64,000 nucleotides of DNA from Paenisporosarcina cavernae (GCF_003595195.1 NZ_CP032418.1:1252501-1316500), one strand, 5' to 3'; counted from the first letter of the stretch, positions 55,259 to 63,865 are shown. Made by a program: numbers and translations. Notes: a model not told the origin generated them from the letters alone.

Positions 55259-55761
55259 TTTAGTCTTTCCACCTGGAAGGCTGCATATTCAGTTATTTGA
55301 CGAAGCGATCTACTCTCTGTTCGAATCGTAATGTGAGCTGCTTTTTTATAAAACACTCGTCTCTTTAGATATAACTGGTGTAATTCTTCTTTTGTCGATC
55401 GTTGTACAATTGGACGATTGGGATCACGATGAATTCTAACCCATAAATCATCAAAAGTGGCATCTAGAAATAATACTAGTCCTGTTTTTCTCATCAACTT
55501 AATATTTTCAAGATCGGTAGCAACTCCTCCGCCAGTGGAGACAATACACCACTCATCTCTTGTCGCCGCTAGATAGTCTTTTTCTAATTGACGAAAGTAA
55601 GCTTCCCCATTTTCTTCAAAAATCTCTGGAATAGATTTGCCCGTCATACGGACAATTTCTTTATCCATATCATAATATGGCAATTTCAACATAAAACTCA
55701 ATCGCCGTCCGATTGCACTTTTTCCACTACCCATGAATCCGACCATGTAAATCCTCTTCAT
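55246..55761 (-). CDS. aroK: Shikimate kinase
   Basis: 171 residues. Walker A GFMGSGKSA at residues 8-16, shikimate-binding DMDKEIV and STGGGVA near 75, and LID arginines around RDPNRPIVQR. Phosphorylates shikimate on the way to chorismate. It starts five bases after the short comGG-like gene, whose last codons provide its GGAGG ribosome site, so it is probably co-transcribed with comG as well as having any promoter of its own. Confidence 0.94.
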   Translation of the reverse strand: MKRIYMVGFMGSGKSAIGRRLSFMLKLPYYDMDKEIVRMTGKSIPEIFEENGEAYFRQLEKDYLAATRDEWCIVSTGGGVATDLENIKLMRKTGLVLFLDATFDDLWVRIHRDPNRPIVQRSTKEELHQLYLKRRVFYKKAAHITIRTESRSLRQITEYAAFQVERLKSEH

Positions 55762-55766
55762 CCCTG

Positions 55767-55958
55767 CTATTCCTCCATTTCATTTATGGTAGCAGAAAAA
55801 TAATAACTTTCCAACATTTCATAGAACTGAATAGAAGACAAAAAAGAAAGGATAAAGTAGCTGACAAAAAACAACACGATAACAAGTACGACTAACGCAA
55901 GTGGAAAACTGGCCCCTTTCTCGTTTAACTTATCCACTAATTTGAAAGGATTGTTCAT
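55767..55958 (-). CDS. comGG: ComGG-like minor pseudopilin, very short
   Basis: 63 residues from MNNPFKLV (GTGGGG site), against about 125 in B. subtilis. It has the pilin-like start NEKGASFPLALVVLVIVLFF and a long hydrophobic helix, then ends after only about 25 more residues. The soluble C-terminal domain is absent and the next gene begins at once. It overlaps comGF by 29 bases. Either a truncated ComGG or a divergent small membrane protein in its place. Confidence 0.6.
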   Translation of the reverse strand: MNNPFKLVDKLNEKGASFPLALVVLVIVLFFVSYFILSFLSSIQFYEMLESYYFSATINEMEE

Positions 55959-56400
55959 AAATTTCCCCACTATTTTTCTTCACTCTTAAACGAATTTCAT
56001 GACCATACTTTGTGAAAGTTACAGCTTTTACATGCAATAACATTGGTTCGTTCCCTAATTGATTTCGCTGTTTTCGTATTTCATTTCCATTTAGCTCGAT
56101 ATCGTATGATTCATTTATTGTCGTGATGCGTATTCCACTAGATTGATTAATTACAATTACATTCACTTGCTCATCTAAATAATTTCTGGTATCCATTAAA
56201 AACAGATCCCATTGTTGTTCTTGATTATTCGCAAGTAAATTATTAGTCGTACCTAAAAAATGAAAAATCGTTGGAAGTGTGGCTACGACAAATAGAAAGA
56301 TGGAAAATTGGAGTATCGATTCAATCAGGGTGAACCCCTTTTGTGTTAATACTGACGGCAAAAAGAAAGTTCTTTTATCTCTTGTTTGTAGAAAATGCAT
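55930..56400 (-). CDS. comGF: ComGF minor pseudopilin
   Basis: 156 residues from MHFLQTRDKR (AAGGAG site eight bases upstream). Prepilin cleavage motif QKGFTLIESIL near residues 20-30, one hydrophobic helix and a ComGF C-terminal domain (EIRLRVKKNSGEIYEQSF). Part of the competence pseudopilus. Overlaps comGE by 55 bases and comGG by 29. Confidence 0.85.
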   Translation of the reverse strand: MHFLQTRDKRTFFLPSVLTQKGFTLIESILQFSIFLFVVATLPTIFHFLGTTNNLLANNQEQQWDLFLMDTRNYLDEQVNVIVINQSSGIRITTINESYDIELNGNEIRKQRNQLGNEPMLLHVKAVTFTKYGHEIRLRVKKNSGEIYEQSFQISG

Positions 56401-56645
56401 AACTCTTTCTCCTTCCAGTGCCACGTATACATCTGATCATTCGTCAATGTCTCGCCATCCAAATAACCCTTTCTATATCCGATAGAAGCTTCATACGAAA
56501 CTTGTGCTATTCTAGCCATCATTCTTTTTTCAGATAGATGGTAATTCATTGAAAGAAGGAACGGGATAAAACAACCGACGATTAATAAGATAATTTGAAT
56601 GCTAAGTAAACTTTCGAATAAGGAATATCCTTTTTCATTCTGCGA
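56346..56645 (-). CDS. comGE: ComGE-like minor pseudopilin with no canonical start codon
   Basis: Open frame encoding a clear prepilin N-terminus, NEKGYSLFESLLSIQIILL, followed by a polar domain through to the stop at 56346 (about 98 residues). Back to an in-frame stop (TAG, before GAAAGGGGA) there is no ATG, GTG or TTG in this frame. The codon seven bases after the GGGGAGA ribosome site is TCG (56645-56643), one change from TTG. The first in-frame ATG (56549) lies after the pilin helix. The gene may be silenced by one mutation, use an unusual start, or reflect a sequence error. Confidence 0.65.
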   Translation of the reverse strand, partial: SQNEKGYSLFESLLSIQIILLIVGCFIPFLLSMNYHLSEKRMMARIAQVSYEASIGYRKGYLDGETLTNDQMYTWHWKEKELCIFYKQEIKELSFCRQY

Positions 56646-57060
56646 GTTCCATTCTCCCCTTTCCTATATAAAATTTAACGTATTCTTTTTTCTGCCCGTT
56701 CTCAAAAACTAATGTTCCAAATTTCACAATAGTACCGTTCGGGTTAAATGAAACACTGGTTAAGGTTCCTTCGTTCCGATAGACTATTTCACTTGGAATA
56801 TCTCTTGTGAAAAGTGTTTTTGTAAAAGACTGTCTTGCAACATACCGGGTACCGTTATTCGTAAAAACAATTTCAGTCGTTTGATTTGTTGTAATTGCCT
56901 GTAATTGAATCGTCATCACATCTTTTTCCAATTGTTGATAAAAAGATAAAAAAGACTGTTCTCTTTGTATGTTAGAATACCCAGCAATGGTAACGGAAGT
57001 GATGACCGTAACGATTAGCAAAACAATCAACACCTCGATGAAAGTGAACCCTTTATTCAC
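56635..57060 (-). CDS. comGD: ComGD minor pseudopilin
   Basis: 141 residues. Prepilin motif KGFTFIEVLIVLLIV at residues 3-17 and a ComGD-type beta domain (TTEIVFTNNGTRYVARQ). GTG start overlapping the comGC stop (GTGA). Processed by ComC peptidase and placed in the pseudopilus. Confidence 0.88.
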   Translation of the reverse strand: MNKGFTFIEVLIVLLIVTVITSVTIAGYSNIQREQSFLSFYQQLEKDVMTIQLQAITTNQTTEIVFTNNGTRYVARQSFTKTLFTRDIPSEIVYRNEGTLTSVSFNPNGTIVKFGTLVFENGQKKEYVKFYIGKGRMELAE

Positions 57061-57386
57061 GGTGAAGCGACAGCTGCGACAGAAACCTCTCCTTGCGCAT
57101 TAATGTCGATCTGTCTTCCATCCGGACATGTTTGTTGTTGAGCAGTTAAATAGTCTTCATCCGTTAAGTTTTGAAGGGTTGGAACTGACTTATTTTCTAT
57201 TTGATATGCCTCGACTTGTCCCTCTATCATTTTCATAAAAGCTTGACATCCTTTTTCATCTATTGTGGCGGAGTGCTTTGTCACATTTGGAATAGCGATC
57301 AAGATTAAAACAGAAATAATAAGCAGCACCATCATCATTTCAATCAACGTAAAGGCTTTTTCATTGCGAATATAGATCATCGTCAT
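57057..57386 (-). CDS. comGC: ComGC major competence pseudopilin
   Basis: 109 residues. Prepilin motif EKAFTLIEMMMVLLII with Ala rather than Gly before the cleaved Phe, also seen in staphylococcal ComGC. Two cysteines (in KGCQAF and QTCPDG) can form the intramolecular disulfide known for ComGC. Main subunit of the transformation pilus. Six bases after comGB. Confidence 0.92.
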   Translation of the reverse strand: MTMIYIRNEKAFTLIEMMMVLLIISVLILIAIPNVTKHSATIDEKGCQAFMKMIEGQVEAYQIENKSVPTLQNLTDEDYLTAQQQTCPDGRQIDINAQGEVSVAAVASP

Positions 57387-57392
57387 TCTCCT

Positions 57393-58439
57393 TTAGACTA
57401 ATTCTATTAATTGATACATTGGTAAAAGGATTGATAAATACGAAAGGATAATTGCTAGTGCCACAAGTATAAATACAATTGGCTGTATTTTTTTGATGAG
57501 GCGTTCTAGCTGATTCCCCATTTTTTCGGTTAAATGGTTACTGTATAAAACAAGTTCTTTTCCAACATGACCATGCATTTCACCATAATAAATAATGTCA
57601 TACAGATCTTTCCGGAGAAATTCATTTTTAAGAACTGCTTGAGAAAGACTGTCTCCAACCATTAATAGGTCTAACATATCAGTCGTAATTATTAAAAGAA
57701 CTGGATGCTGATAAAAAGTACATATGGTATCAAATGCATGCTTACTGGAAGTATTGCTGATTAATAGTGTCCCTAAAACTAATGCGTAACTTCTTGTCCA
57801 ATAGGAAACTAGAAAATCTCCAAACCATGGAATCTTTCGTAACTTTTGCATTTTTTTTCGTAAAGTGTTCTTTCGGTAAAGTAAAAACCAGCTTCCTACT
57901 ATTACAATAAGAAGTAAAAGCAATATGGATAGAAGGCTCGGAATAGAATTCATAAAAGCAACTGTGAGATTTTCCTTTTCAGCACCACTATGTACTCTAC
58001 TTTGATATAACCTTTCCATATTCGGATATAAATACAATCGAAAAATTACCATTAATCCTGCTAGCATCCCAAATAGCACCATCGGGTAAACCATAATTTG
58101 TTGCAATTTTGTTTTGGCTTCTCTTTCCATTTGTATATAATTCGCGGTGTGAACTAGGGACGTAATTAAATCTTCCGAAGTAGACACTGTTAATAATGGA
58201 AACAACATCTTTTGAGGAATGCCTAAACTTCCGAATAAGTCGTAAATTGGTTCACTTACATTTAAAGGAAACGTTTCAACTTTTGTGTAATTTGTCGAAT
58301 ACAAAGGAATGAGAAGTAAAATAGCATGTTGAATTGTGTATCCTTCTTGAAGCAATTCCACCGTCTTTCGCAAAAAGATATGCTGATCGTTTACAGGAAT
58401 AAGCGGGTTTCGGTTAATTCGTCGGGTAAAAACTGCCAT
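57393..58439 (-). CDS. comGB: ComGB, inner-membrane platform protein of the competence pilus
   Basis: 348 residues of the GspF/PilC family: two related halves, each with a cytosolic helical domain and membrane helices (about 125-145, 170-190 and 315-345). GAGAGGG site eight bases before ATG. Overlaps comGA by 26 bases. Confidence 0.9.
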   Translation of the reverse strand: MAVFTRRINRNPLIPVNDQHIFLRKTVELLQEGYTIQHAILLLIPLYSTNYTKVETFPLNVSEPIYDLFGSLGIPQKMLFPLLTVSTSEDLITSLVHTANYIQMEREAKTKLQQIMVYPMVLFGMLAGLMVIFRLYLYPNMERLYQSRVHSGAEKENLTVAFMNSIPSLLSILLLLLIVIVGSWFLLYRKNTLRKKMQKLRKIPWFGDFLVSYWTRSYALVLGTLLISNTSSKHAFDTICTFYQHPVLLIITTDMLDLLMVGDSLSQAVLKNEFLRKDLYDIIYYGEMHGHVGKELVLYSNHLTEKMGNQLERLIKKIQPIVFILVALAIILSYLSILLPMYQLIELV

Positions 58440-59439
58440 TGAGCAAACCCTCTCTTAATTGAAACCGAATCGTTTTTTCTATTGGCAATTCGTATTCCCA
58501 TCCCTCTGAGAGATAGGACAAACAATCAGATAACGAAGCACCTTGTAATATCTCTACTAATGCTTTTCGTTTTTTCCCCTTTTCGATTTCCTCCGACGTG
58601 ATTTCAACTAATTGCTGAGAAACAAGTGCTAATACACCTTGTCGAATATCCTCCATTCGAACTCCCAGATCTCGTAAACGAAAAATGGAACCAATTGAAT
58701 TCGATGCATGAATCGTTGACAATACTAAATGACCTGTTAGTGCTGCTTCCATAGCGATACTAGCCGTTTCAGAATCCCTAATCTCGCCGATGAAAATAAT
58801 ATCTGGAGAGTGACGGAGTAATGACTTAATTCCCTTTGCATAGGAAAGGCCAGCATTTTCGTTTACTTGAACTTGTAAAACATTGGCTAGTTTAATTTCA
58901 ATGGGGTCTTCAATTGCGATGACATTTTTCCGAAGGACTTGTGCACAATATTGCAACATGGAATACGCAGAAGTCGTTTTTCCAGTTCCTGTTGCTCCTG
59001 CTATACAAATTAAACCGTAACGGTTTGACAAGAGGAGGCGAAAATAATCAGCCATATCTTCTTGAAAAAATAGATCATCTAAACTTTTGGTCTGTAAATG
59101 GGATTGAAATCGTAGTGCCACACTTTCCAAATTATGCGCTGAAGGAAGTGTAGAGAGACGAATCGAAAAAGCGATATTTTGAAGTTCTAGCTCGAAAGAG
59201 CCGCTTTGAGGTTTGCGTTTTTCACTTATGTCTAATTGCGCTAACAATTTCCAATAGGTGATGAGTCGTATCCCTAATTCCAGTGGGAGTGAACAATACA
59301 TGGTTAATTGTTCCTGTATTCTGTAGACAATGGAAAAATGATTATCTTTGGGGATAAGATGAAGATCAGTAGCATGGAGATCTAATGCTTGTTGAAAAAA
59401 ATTAACACTCTTTTTTTCTAATAATTGGTTTATTGTCAT
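58414..59439 (-). CDS. comGA: ComGA, traffic ATPase of the competence pilus
   Basis: 341 residues from MTINQLLEKK (an ATG four codons earlier is possible; both have weak ribosome sites). GspE/PilB-type: Walker A GATGTGKTTS near residue 145, Asp box IAIEDPIE, Walker B FIGEIRDSETA and His box ATLTGHLVLSTIHA-like segment. The zinc-binding four-cysteine motif of many GspE proteins, present in B. subtilis ComGA, is absent; VEITSEEIEKGKKR stands in its place. No clear ComK box pair was found upstream. Confidence 0.92.
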   Translation of the reverse strand: MTINQLLEKKSVNFFQQALDLHATDLHLIPKDNHFSIVYRIQEQLTMYCSLPLELGIRLITYWKLLAQLDISEKRKPQSGSFELELQNIAFSIRLSTLPSAHNLESVALRFQSHLQTKSLDDLFFQEDMADYFRLLLSNRYGLICIAGATGTGKTTSAYSMLQYCAQVLRKNVIAIEDPIEIKLANVLQVQVNENAGLSYAKGIKSLLRHSPDIIFIGEIRDSETASIAMEAALTGHLVLSTIHASNSIGSIFRLRDLGVRMEDIRQGVLALVSQQLVEITSEEIEKGKKRKALVEILQGASLSDCLSYLSEGWEYELPIEKTIRFQLREGLLNGSFYPTN

Positions 59440-59530
59440 CGTTTCTTTCATCCAAAGCCAACAGAGACCGCTCACTGTTGGTGATTGAAGTATACAACTA
59501 GTTTCTTTTTAAAGAAAGACTTGTCCCGAA

Positions 59531-59561
59531 AATAAAAATTCCCCCCTCAAAATGAGGGGGA
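59531..59561 (-). terminator. Terminator of mgsR
   Basis: CCCCCTCA-TTT-TGAGGGGG stem with AATTTTTATTTT tail on the minus strand, between mgsR and comGA. Confidence 0.85.
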
Positions 59562-59574
59562 AATGAAATTTTTC

Positions 59575-59952
59575 TTAAACTGCAGCAGATAAATTTCGTT
59601 TATTCGAAAGGGTAGAAAGTTGTTCTGGTTGATATCCTACTACTAAACGTTGTTCTGAAACTAAAATTGGACGACGTAACAATTTAGGGTTTTCCACCAT
59701 AAGATTTACCACTTGCGACAGGGATAATTCGTCAATATCCAGATTTAAATCTTTAAAAGATTGACTTCTAGTCGCTAGCAATTCGTCCACACCATCTGTT
59801 GTTAGTGACAATAAATAATACAATTCTTCTTGCGTCGGCGTTTCACGGAACAAATGTCTTTCTTGAAAATCCACACCATTTTGTTGTAACCATTTTTTTG
59901 CCTTACGACAAGATGTACAAGACGGGTAAGTATAAAATAGTACTTTTTCCAT
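59575..59952 (-). CDS. mgsR: Spx/MgsR family RNA polymerase-binding regulator
   Basis: 125 residues, ArsC-like fold. Redox switch Cys12-Cys15 in YPSCTSCRKAK, FRETPTQEEL and PKLLRRPILVSEQRLVVGY as in MgsR (YqgZ), which it matches better than Spx. MgsR acts on part of the SigB general stress regulon in B. subtilis. Own promoter and terminator. Confidence 0.88.
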   Translation of the reverse strand: MEKVLFYTYPSCTSCRKAKKWLQQNGVDFQERHLFRETPTQEELYYLLSLTTDGVDELLATRSQSFKDLNLDIDELSLSQVVNLMVENPKLLRRPILVSEQRLVVGYQPEQLSTLSNKRNLSAAV

Positions 59953-59992
59953 TTTAATAGCCTCCTAATTTTCTTCGTTATTTGTTATACAC

Positions 59993-60022
59993 ATTGTACA
60001 ACATTTGTATAACCTTTGTCAC
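59993..60022 (-). promoter_or_regulatory. Sigma-A promoter of mgsR
   Basis: GTGACA (60022-60017), 18-base spacer, TACAAT (59998-59993) on the minus strand, about 40 bases before the ATG. Confidence 0.5.
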
Positions 60023-60082
60023 TATTTAAATGAAATTATTTTTTCCTACACTTTTCTGTCACATTCAAATACGATTCCAGAG

Positions 60083-60111
60083 TTTACAATGACTTTACGT
60101 ACACTTATAAT
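60083..60111 (+). promoter_or_regulatory. Sigma-A promoter of the DUF2626 gene
   Basis: TTTACA at 60083-60088, 17-base spacer, perfect TATAAT at 60106-60111. Confidence 0.65.
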
Positions 60112-60157
60112 AGGATTAGATGAAATTGCATCCTTGGAATAAAAGGAGGGACCATAA

Positions 60158-60400
60158 ATGGGCAATATGTATAAAGTAATGGGATTTTGGACAGGAATTT
60201 TTGCAGTAATGTTCTATCTCGGTGGTATGACAGAAGCGTCTTTATTATTTTTAGCAAACACGGGCTTATTCATTCTTTTAGGCTTCTTGAATCTATCTGA
60301 ACGTATGTACATCTATATCTTCGGAGCATATTTGACAGTGTTCTTTGCTGGATTTACGTACTACACAACATTCATTCATGTACCTGGTGCTGGCCACTAA
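60158..60400 (+). CDS. Small membrane protein of the DUF2626 (YqgY) family
   Basis: 80 residues with three hydrophobic helices (about 8-25, 28-45 and 51-70) and AAAGGAGGG ribosome site. Conserved near mgsR and yqgX in Bacillales; function unknown. Single-gene unit. Confidence 0.82.
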   Translation: MGNMYKVMGFWTGIFAVMFYLGGMTEASLLFLANTGLFILLGFLNLSERMYIYIFGAYLTVFFAGFTYYTTFIHVPGAGH

Positions 60401-60431
60401 AAAACAGCTGTCACTTAGACAGCTGCATGAT

Positions 60432-60475
60432 CTGTAGAAGACTCTTCGTAAAGAGTACTTCTACAGTTTTTTTTT
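60432..60475 (+). terminator. Terminator after the DUF2626 gene
   Basis: CTGTAGAAG with inner CTCTT pairs with AAGAG and CTTCTACAG, followed by nine Ts. A second small stem CAGCTGTC-GACAGCTG precedes it at 60407-60425. Confidence 0.85.
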
Positions 60476-60534
60476 GCTCTTTTTTTCTTCACATAGTGTA
60501 ATTAAATTTTCATCGTCTCTTTAGCGAAATATCA

Positions 60535-61176
60535 TTAGTTGAAACCGTTAAGAAAAGGATTAGTTTCGATTTCTGCTCCTATCGTAGTTGGTTCCCCATG
60601 TCCCGAATAACATATCGTGTCTTCCTCTAAAGGTAAAAGCTTTTGATGTATGGAGTCCAGCAATTGTTGAGTGTTACCACCTAACAAGTCTGTGCGACCA
60701 ATACTACCTTTGAATAACGTGTCGCCAACAAATGCGATATTTTCTCCAACTAATACATACGTGATACTGCCTGGGGAGTGTCCTGGTGTAAAAAGTAGTT
60801 GGAAATGAATATCGTCAAATGATAACGTTCCTTCTTCAGTAATCAAATGATCTGCTGGATTTGTTGTGATATTAGGTAACTCTGCATAATGTCCAGAACC
60901 ATTTTTCATTGGATCTTCTAGCCAATCTTTTTCTTTCTTGTGTAAATAAAGTGGAATGCCCCACTTTGTCCGTACAAATTCTACTGCTCCTACATGATCA
61001 AAATGTGCATGCGTTAACAAAATCGCTACAGGTGTCAATTGTAAACGTGTTAACTCTTTCACTAATTTTTCTCCATTTCCCCCTGGATCAATCACCACAC
61101 ACTTTTTTGAAGCATTTGAAACGATATAACAGTTCGTTTGAATCCAGCCTAACGGGTATGTTCGAATAGAATACAT
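60535..61176 (-). CDS. Metallo-beta-lactamase fold hydrolase (YqgX, glyoxalase II-like)
   Basis: 213 residues from MYSIRTYPLG (GGAGGTG site). Metal-binding HAHFDHVG near residue 55, TPGHSPGS near 130, VGDTLF near 150 and a final SGHGEPT. This is the complete glyoxalase II-type ligand set. Likely a thioester hydrolase; in bacillithiol producers such proteins are candidates for methylglyoxal detoxification, which is inference here. Confidence 0.85.
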   Translation of the reverse strand: MYSIRTYPLGWIQTNCYIVSNASKKCVVIDPGGNGEKLVKELTRLQLTPVAILLTHAHFDHVGAVEFVRTKWGIPLYLHKKEKDWLEDPMKNGSGHYAELPNITTNPADHLITEEGTLSFDDIHFQLLFTPGHSPGSITYVLVGENIAFVGDTLFKGSIGRTDLLGGNTQQLLDSIHQKLLPLEEDTICYSGHGEPTTIGAEIETNPFLNGFN

Positions 61177-61249
61177 ATTTTCACCTCCCATTGATTGTAT
61201 CAAATTTCGTGATTATGGACAGTGTTCAAAGAACGTTCAAGATTAACGC

Positions 61250-61278
61250 TCGACATCGTATTAGAAAGAAATTATAAT
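61250..61278 (+). promoter_or_regulatory. Sigma-A promoter of the DUF2759 gene
   Basis: TCGACA at 61250-61255, 17-base spacer, perfect TATAAT at 61273-61278. Confidence 0.65.
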
Positions 61279-61331
61279 AGAGAGAGTAACGACAGTCGAC
61301 ATATACAATCCATGTCGGAAGGAGTATTCAC

Positions 61332-61511
61332 ATGAACTTATTAATGGTTATTTTTGGTTTAGTTTCAATTCTTGGATTAATCGGAACGTATGTAGCATTT
61401 AAAGAAAAGAACATGCTAGGTGTTGCATTTAATTTTCTAGCATTCGCTATTTTTGGATGGTTTACATTCATGACAATTAAAGATCATGGATTCCCACCAA
61501 TTTTACATTAA
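61332..61511 (+). CDS. Small membrane protein of the DUF2759 (YqgW) family
   Basis: 59 residues starting MNLLMVIFGLVSILGLIGTY behind GGAAGGAG. Two transmembrane helices separated by a basic loop (AFKEKNM). Too short for most gene callers at a 60-residue cut. Position next to yqgX matches B. subtilis yqgW. Function unknown. Confidence 0.78.
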   Translation: MNLLMVIFGLVSILGLIGTYVAFKEKNMLGVAFNFLAFAIFGWFTFMTIKDHGFPPILH

Positions 61512-61546
61512 AGGTAATGATGAAATTCATTTCTTGAATATTCATT

Positions 61547-61594
61547 CCCCCTCTGAATCGGAGTTAACTCCAGTTCAGAGGGGTTTCCTTTTAT
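61547..61594 (+). terminator. Terminator after the DUF2759 gene
   Basis: CCCCTCTGAA pairs perfectly with TTCAGAGGGG around an 17-base loop with its own GGAGTTAACTCC dyad; TTTCCTTTT follows. Confidence 0.85.
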
Positions 61595-61595
61595 A

Positions 61596-61850
61596 TCGGG
61601 GTTCCTTACTATCTATATTTGTTGCATAACACGTAGTTTTTATTGAAAAAGCATTTAAATAGTGAGTTGAAATGTTTCTAAAAGCAATCTAGCTAATAAC
61701 AACACCATCTATCTAACATTTCCTATGTAGATTTCCCCTCCTTTCTCCTTTACTATCCATATGAAGTAAATAGTCGTAGTAAAAATCTTGGTTTTACCTT
61801 CACACCTAATATAGGTACCACTTCTAAAAGAGAATTCCTGCAAATAATGT
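61596..61850. other. Intergenic gap without recognised features
   Basis: AT-rich stretch between two facing terminators. I see no reading frame with a ribosome site, no repeat and no RNA motif. Confidence 0.6.
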
Positions 61851-61852
61851 CA

Positions 61853-61909
61853 TCAAAAAATCCGAACGACATCTGGATTCTCAATAAATACAGATGGGTC
61901 GTTCGGATT
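61853..61909 (-). terminator. Terminator of ltaS
   Basis: AATCCGAACGAC pairs perfectly with GTCGTTCGGATT, with inner ATCTG/CAGAT, and has a TTTTTTG tail on the minus strand. Confidence 0.88.
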
Positions 61910-61954
61910 ATCTATTTTTTAATAATATTCGTTTCTGAAAAAGCTTAATTGCAT

Positions 61955-63865
61955 TTACTGATCTTTAGAATCTTCTGTTTCACCATCAGTCAATAGTTTA
62001 CCTGTCTTATCATCATAAAATCGTAATAAGTCTCCAATAATGATTTGATCAGAATAGTTTAATTCTTGTTGTGCACGTTTTGCATATGGCTCGCAGGCTT
62101 CCGTATCAGTTGCCTCACCAGTCATTTTATCGTAGCAAGTATTTGCTGCAAATACATAGTCTTCTGTTACAAATCGACCATCTCGTAAAATCGCGAAATC
62201 TTCATGATCTGGCGAAAACAAATCTGCACCTAACTGCATATCTTTCGATGTATCAATTCCTGCTAAGTGCAAGACAGTAGGTCGAATATCTACTTGAGAA
62301 GCAACTTCTGTCATTTCTTTTCCTATACCGGAATCCGGGATATGAATAAATAAAGGAACACGTTGTAATTGTGCATTTTCAAATGGTGTAATTTCTTTCC
62401 CTAAATATTGGGACATTGCAGCATTATGATTTTCAGAAATACCATAATGATCACCGTACATCACAATAATGGAATTATCATATACGCCACTTTCTTTCAA
62501 TTTTTCAAAGAATACTTTAATTGATTCATCCATGTATCTTGCTGTTTGGAAATAACGATTCAACGTTCCAGAATTAGAATCGTATTCATCGATAAACATG
62601 TCCTCATCATCTAAATGGAAAGGATAGTGGTTTGTTAACGTAATAAGACGACTGTAGAAAGGTTGGGGCATTTCTTTCATGTGATCGACAGACTGTTCGA
62701 AGAAAGGAATATCTTTCATGCCCCAGTTCACGGCTTGCCCTTCTTCGATTGTATAACTATCTACATCATAAAACTTTTGCGTTTCCATCGCTTTATACAT
62801 CACATCACGATTCCAGAAACTTTTATTGTTTGCATGCATGACGGATGTAAAATAACCATTGTCATTCAATTTTTCGGAAAAAGAATTAAATGTGTTTCCA
62901 CTATTTGTAAAGAATACAGCTCCTCCACCTATTCCATACAAACTATTTTCTACAATGAATTCAGAATCGGAAGTTTTTCCGAGACCAGTATTGTGATAGA
63001 AATTGGAAAAATAAAAGGTGTCTTTATCTTTTGTTAACTCATTCAAAAATGGCGTTACAACTTGGCCGTTCATTTCACTATTAATAACAAAATTTTGTAG
63101 CGATTCTAACGAAATGTAAATAATGTTTTTATCTTTCGCAATTCCAAATAACTTTGGATTAGGATCAATTTGGTTAGCACGAACGTAGTTATTTACTTCC
63201 ACTAATTCGCTTCCATCAGCTAATACACGTTGGGCTTGTGATTTCGATTGAATGTAAATATCATATAAATGATAATTATACGTTCCGATATTTTTGACTA
63301 ATAACTCACGGTCAAAACTACGAGTAAGTAACTGTGGACGTTCTGTCTCTGAAAGTCCTAAATTTAAAAACAATACAGCAGCAGATAAAATAAAATACGC
63401 TCTGCGAACAGATGATGACATGCTATACGATTCTTTTGCAATTGCCATAAATTTAACTACCGCGATTAATATGAAAACATCCGCGAAATATAAAATATCT
63501 GTCCAATAAATGCTTTCTAGAGCAGACGTTCCTAGATCTCCGAAATTGTTCGTTTGAAACAATACTGGTATTGTAATAAAATCGCTAAAGAAACGATAAA
63601 AAGCCACGTTTAAATAGAGAATGATTGATAAGACAATACTCGTTCCAATCAAATATCGATTACGGTTTTTAACAGAACGGAAAAATAACGATACTCCGTA
63701 AACTAACATTAAAAAACTTAAAGGATTGATGAACAAAATAAATTGTTGCATCATGTTTTCAATTTTCATATTAAAGCCGACTTGATATGCGATATACGTT
63801 TTAATCCATGTGATGATAATTGCTATTGCAAGAATCGAATGTTTTGGCCATTTAAATTCTTTCAA
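61955..63865 (-). CDS. ltaS: Lipoteichoic acid synthase (LtaS-type)
   Basis: 636 residues from the TTG at 63865, nine bases after GGAGG; a GTG three codons earlier touches that site. Five N-terminal transmembrane helices (about 8-28, 40-62, 72-95, 120-142 and 155-172), a linker and an extracellular sulfatase-fold domain. Catalytic residues as in S. aureus LtaS: Glu255 in ISLESLQNF, nucleophile Thr298 in GLGKTSDSE, and the Asp-His pair in YGDHYG. It polymerises glycerol phosphate from phosphatidylglycerol. A cleavage region SQAQRVLA lies near 210-217. Confidence 0.93.
   Translation of the reverse strand: MKEFKWPKHSILAIAIIITWIKTYIAYQVGFNMKIENMMQQFILFINPLSFLMLVYGVSLFFRSVKNRNRYLIGTSIVLSIILYLNVAFYRFFSDFITIPVLFQTNNFGDLGTSALESIYWTDILYFADVFILIAVVKFMAIAKESYSMSSSVRRAYFILSAAVLFLNLGLSETERPQLLTRSFDRELLVKNIGTYNYHLYDIYIQSKSQAQRVLADGSELVEVNNYVRANQIDPNPKLFGIAKDKNIIYISLESLQNFVINSEMNGQVVTPFLNELTKDKDTFYFSNFYHNTGLGKTSDSEFIVENSLYGIGGGAVFFTNSGNTFNSFSEKLNDNGYFTSVMHANNKSFWNRDVMYKAMETQKFYDVDSYTIEEGQAVNWGMKDIPFFEQSVDHMKEMPQPFYSRLITLTNHYPFHLDDEDMFIDEYDSNSGTLNRYFQTARYMDESIKVFFEKLKESGVYDNSIIVMYGDHYGISENHNAAMSQYLGKEITPFENAQLQRVPLFIHIPDSGIGKEMTEVASQVDIRPTVLHLAGIDTSKDMQLGADLFSPDHEDFAILRDGRFVTEDYVFAANTCYDKMTGEATDTEACEPYAKRAQQELNYSDQIIIGDLLRFYDDKTGKLLTDGETEDSKDQ

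Noticed and set aside
56346-56549. comGE as a 67-residue protein from the internal ATG
   Set aside because: That start would remove the prepilin signal and helix that define the protein; the open frame upstream clearly encodes them.
59466-59530. ComK boxes (AAAA-N5-TTTT pairs) upstream of comGA
   Set aside because: Only loose A/T runs were found, with no pair of correctly spaced boxes.
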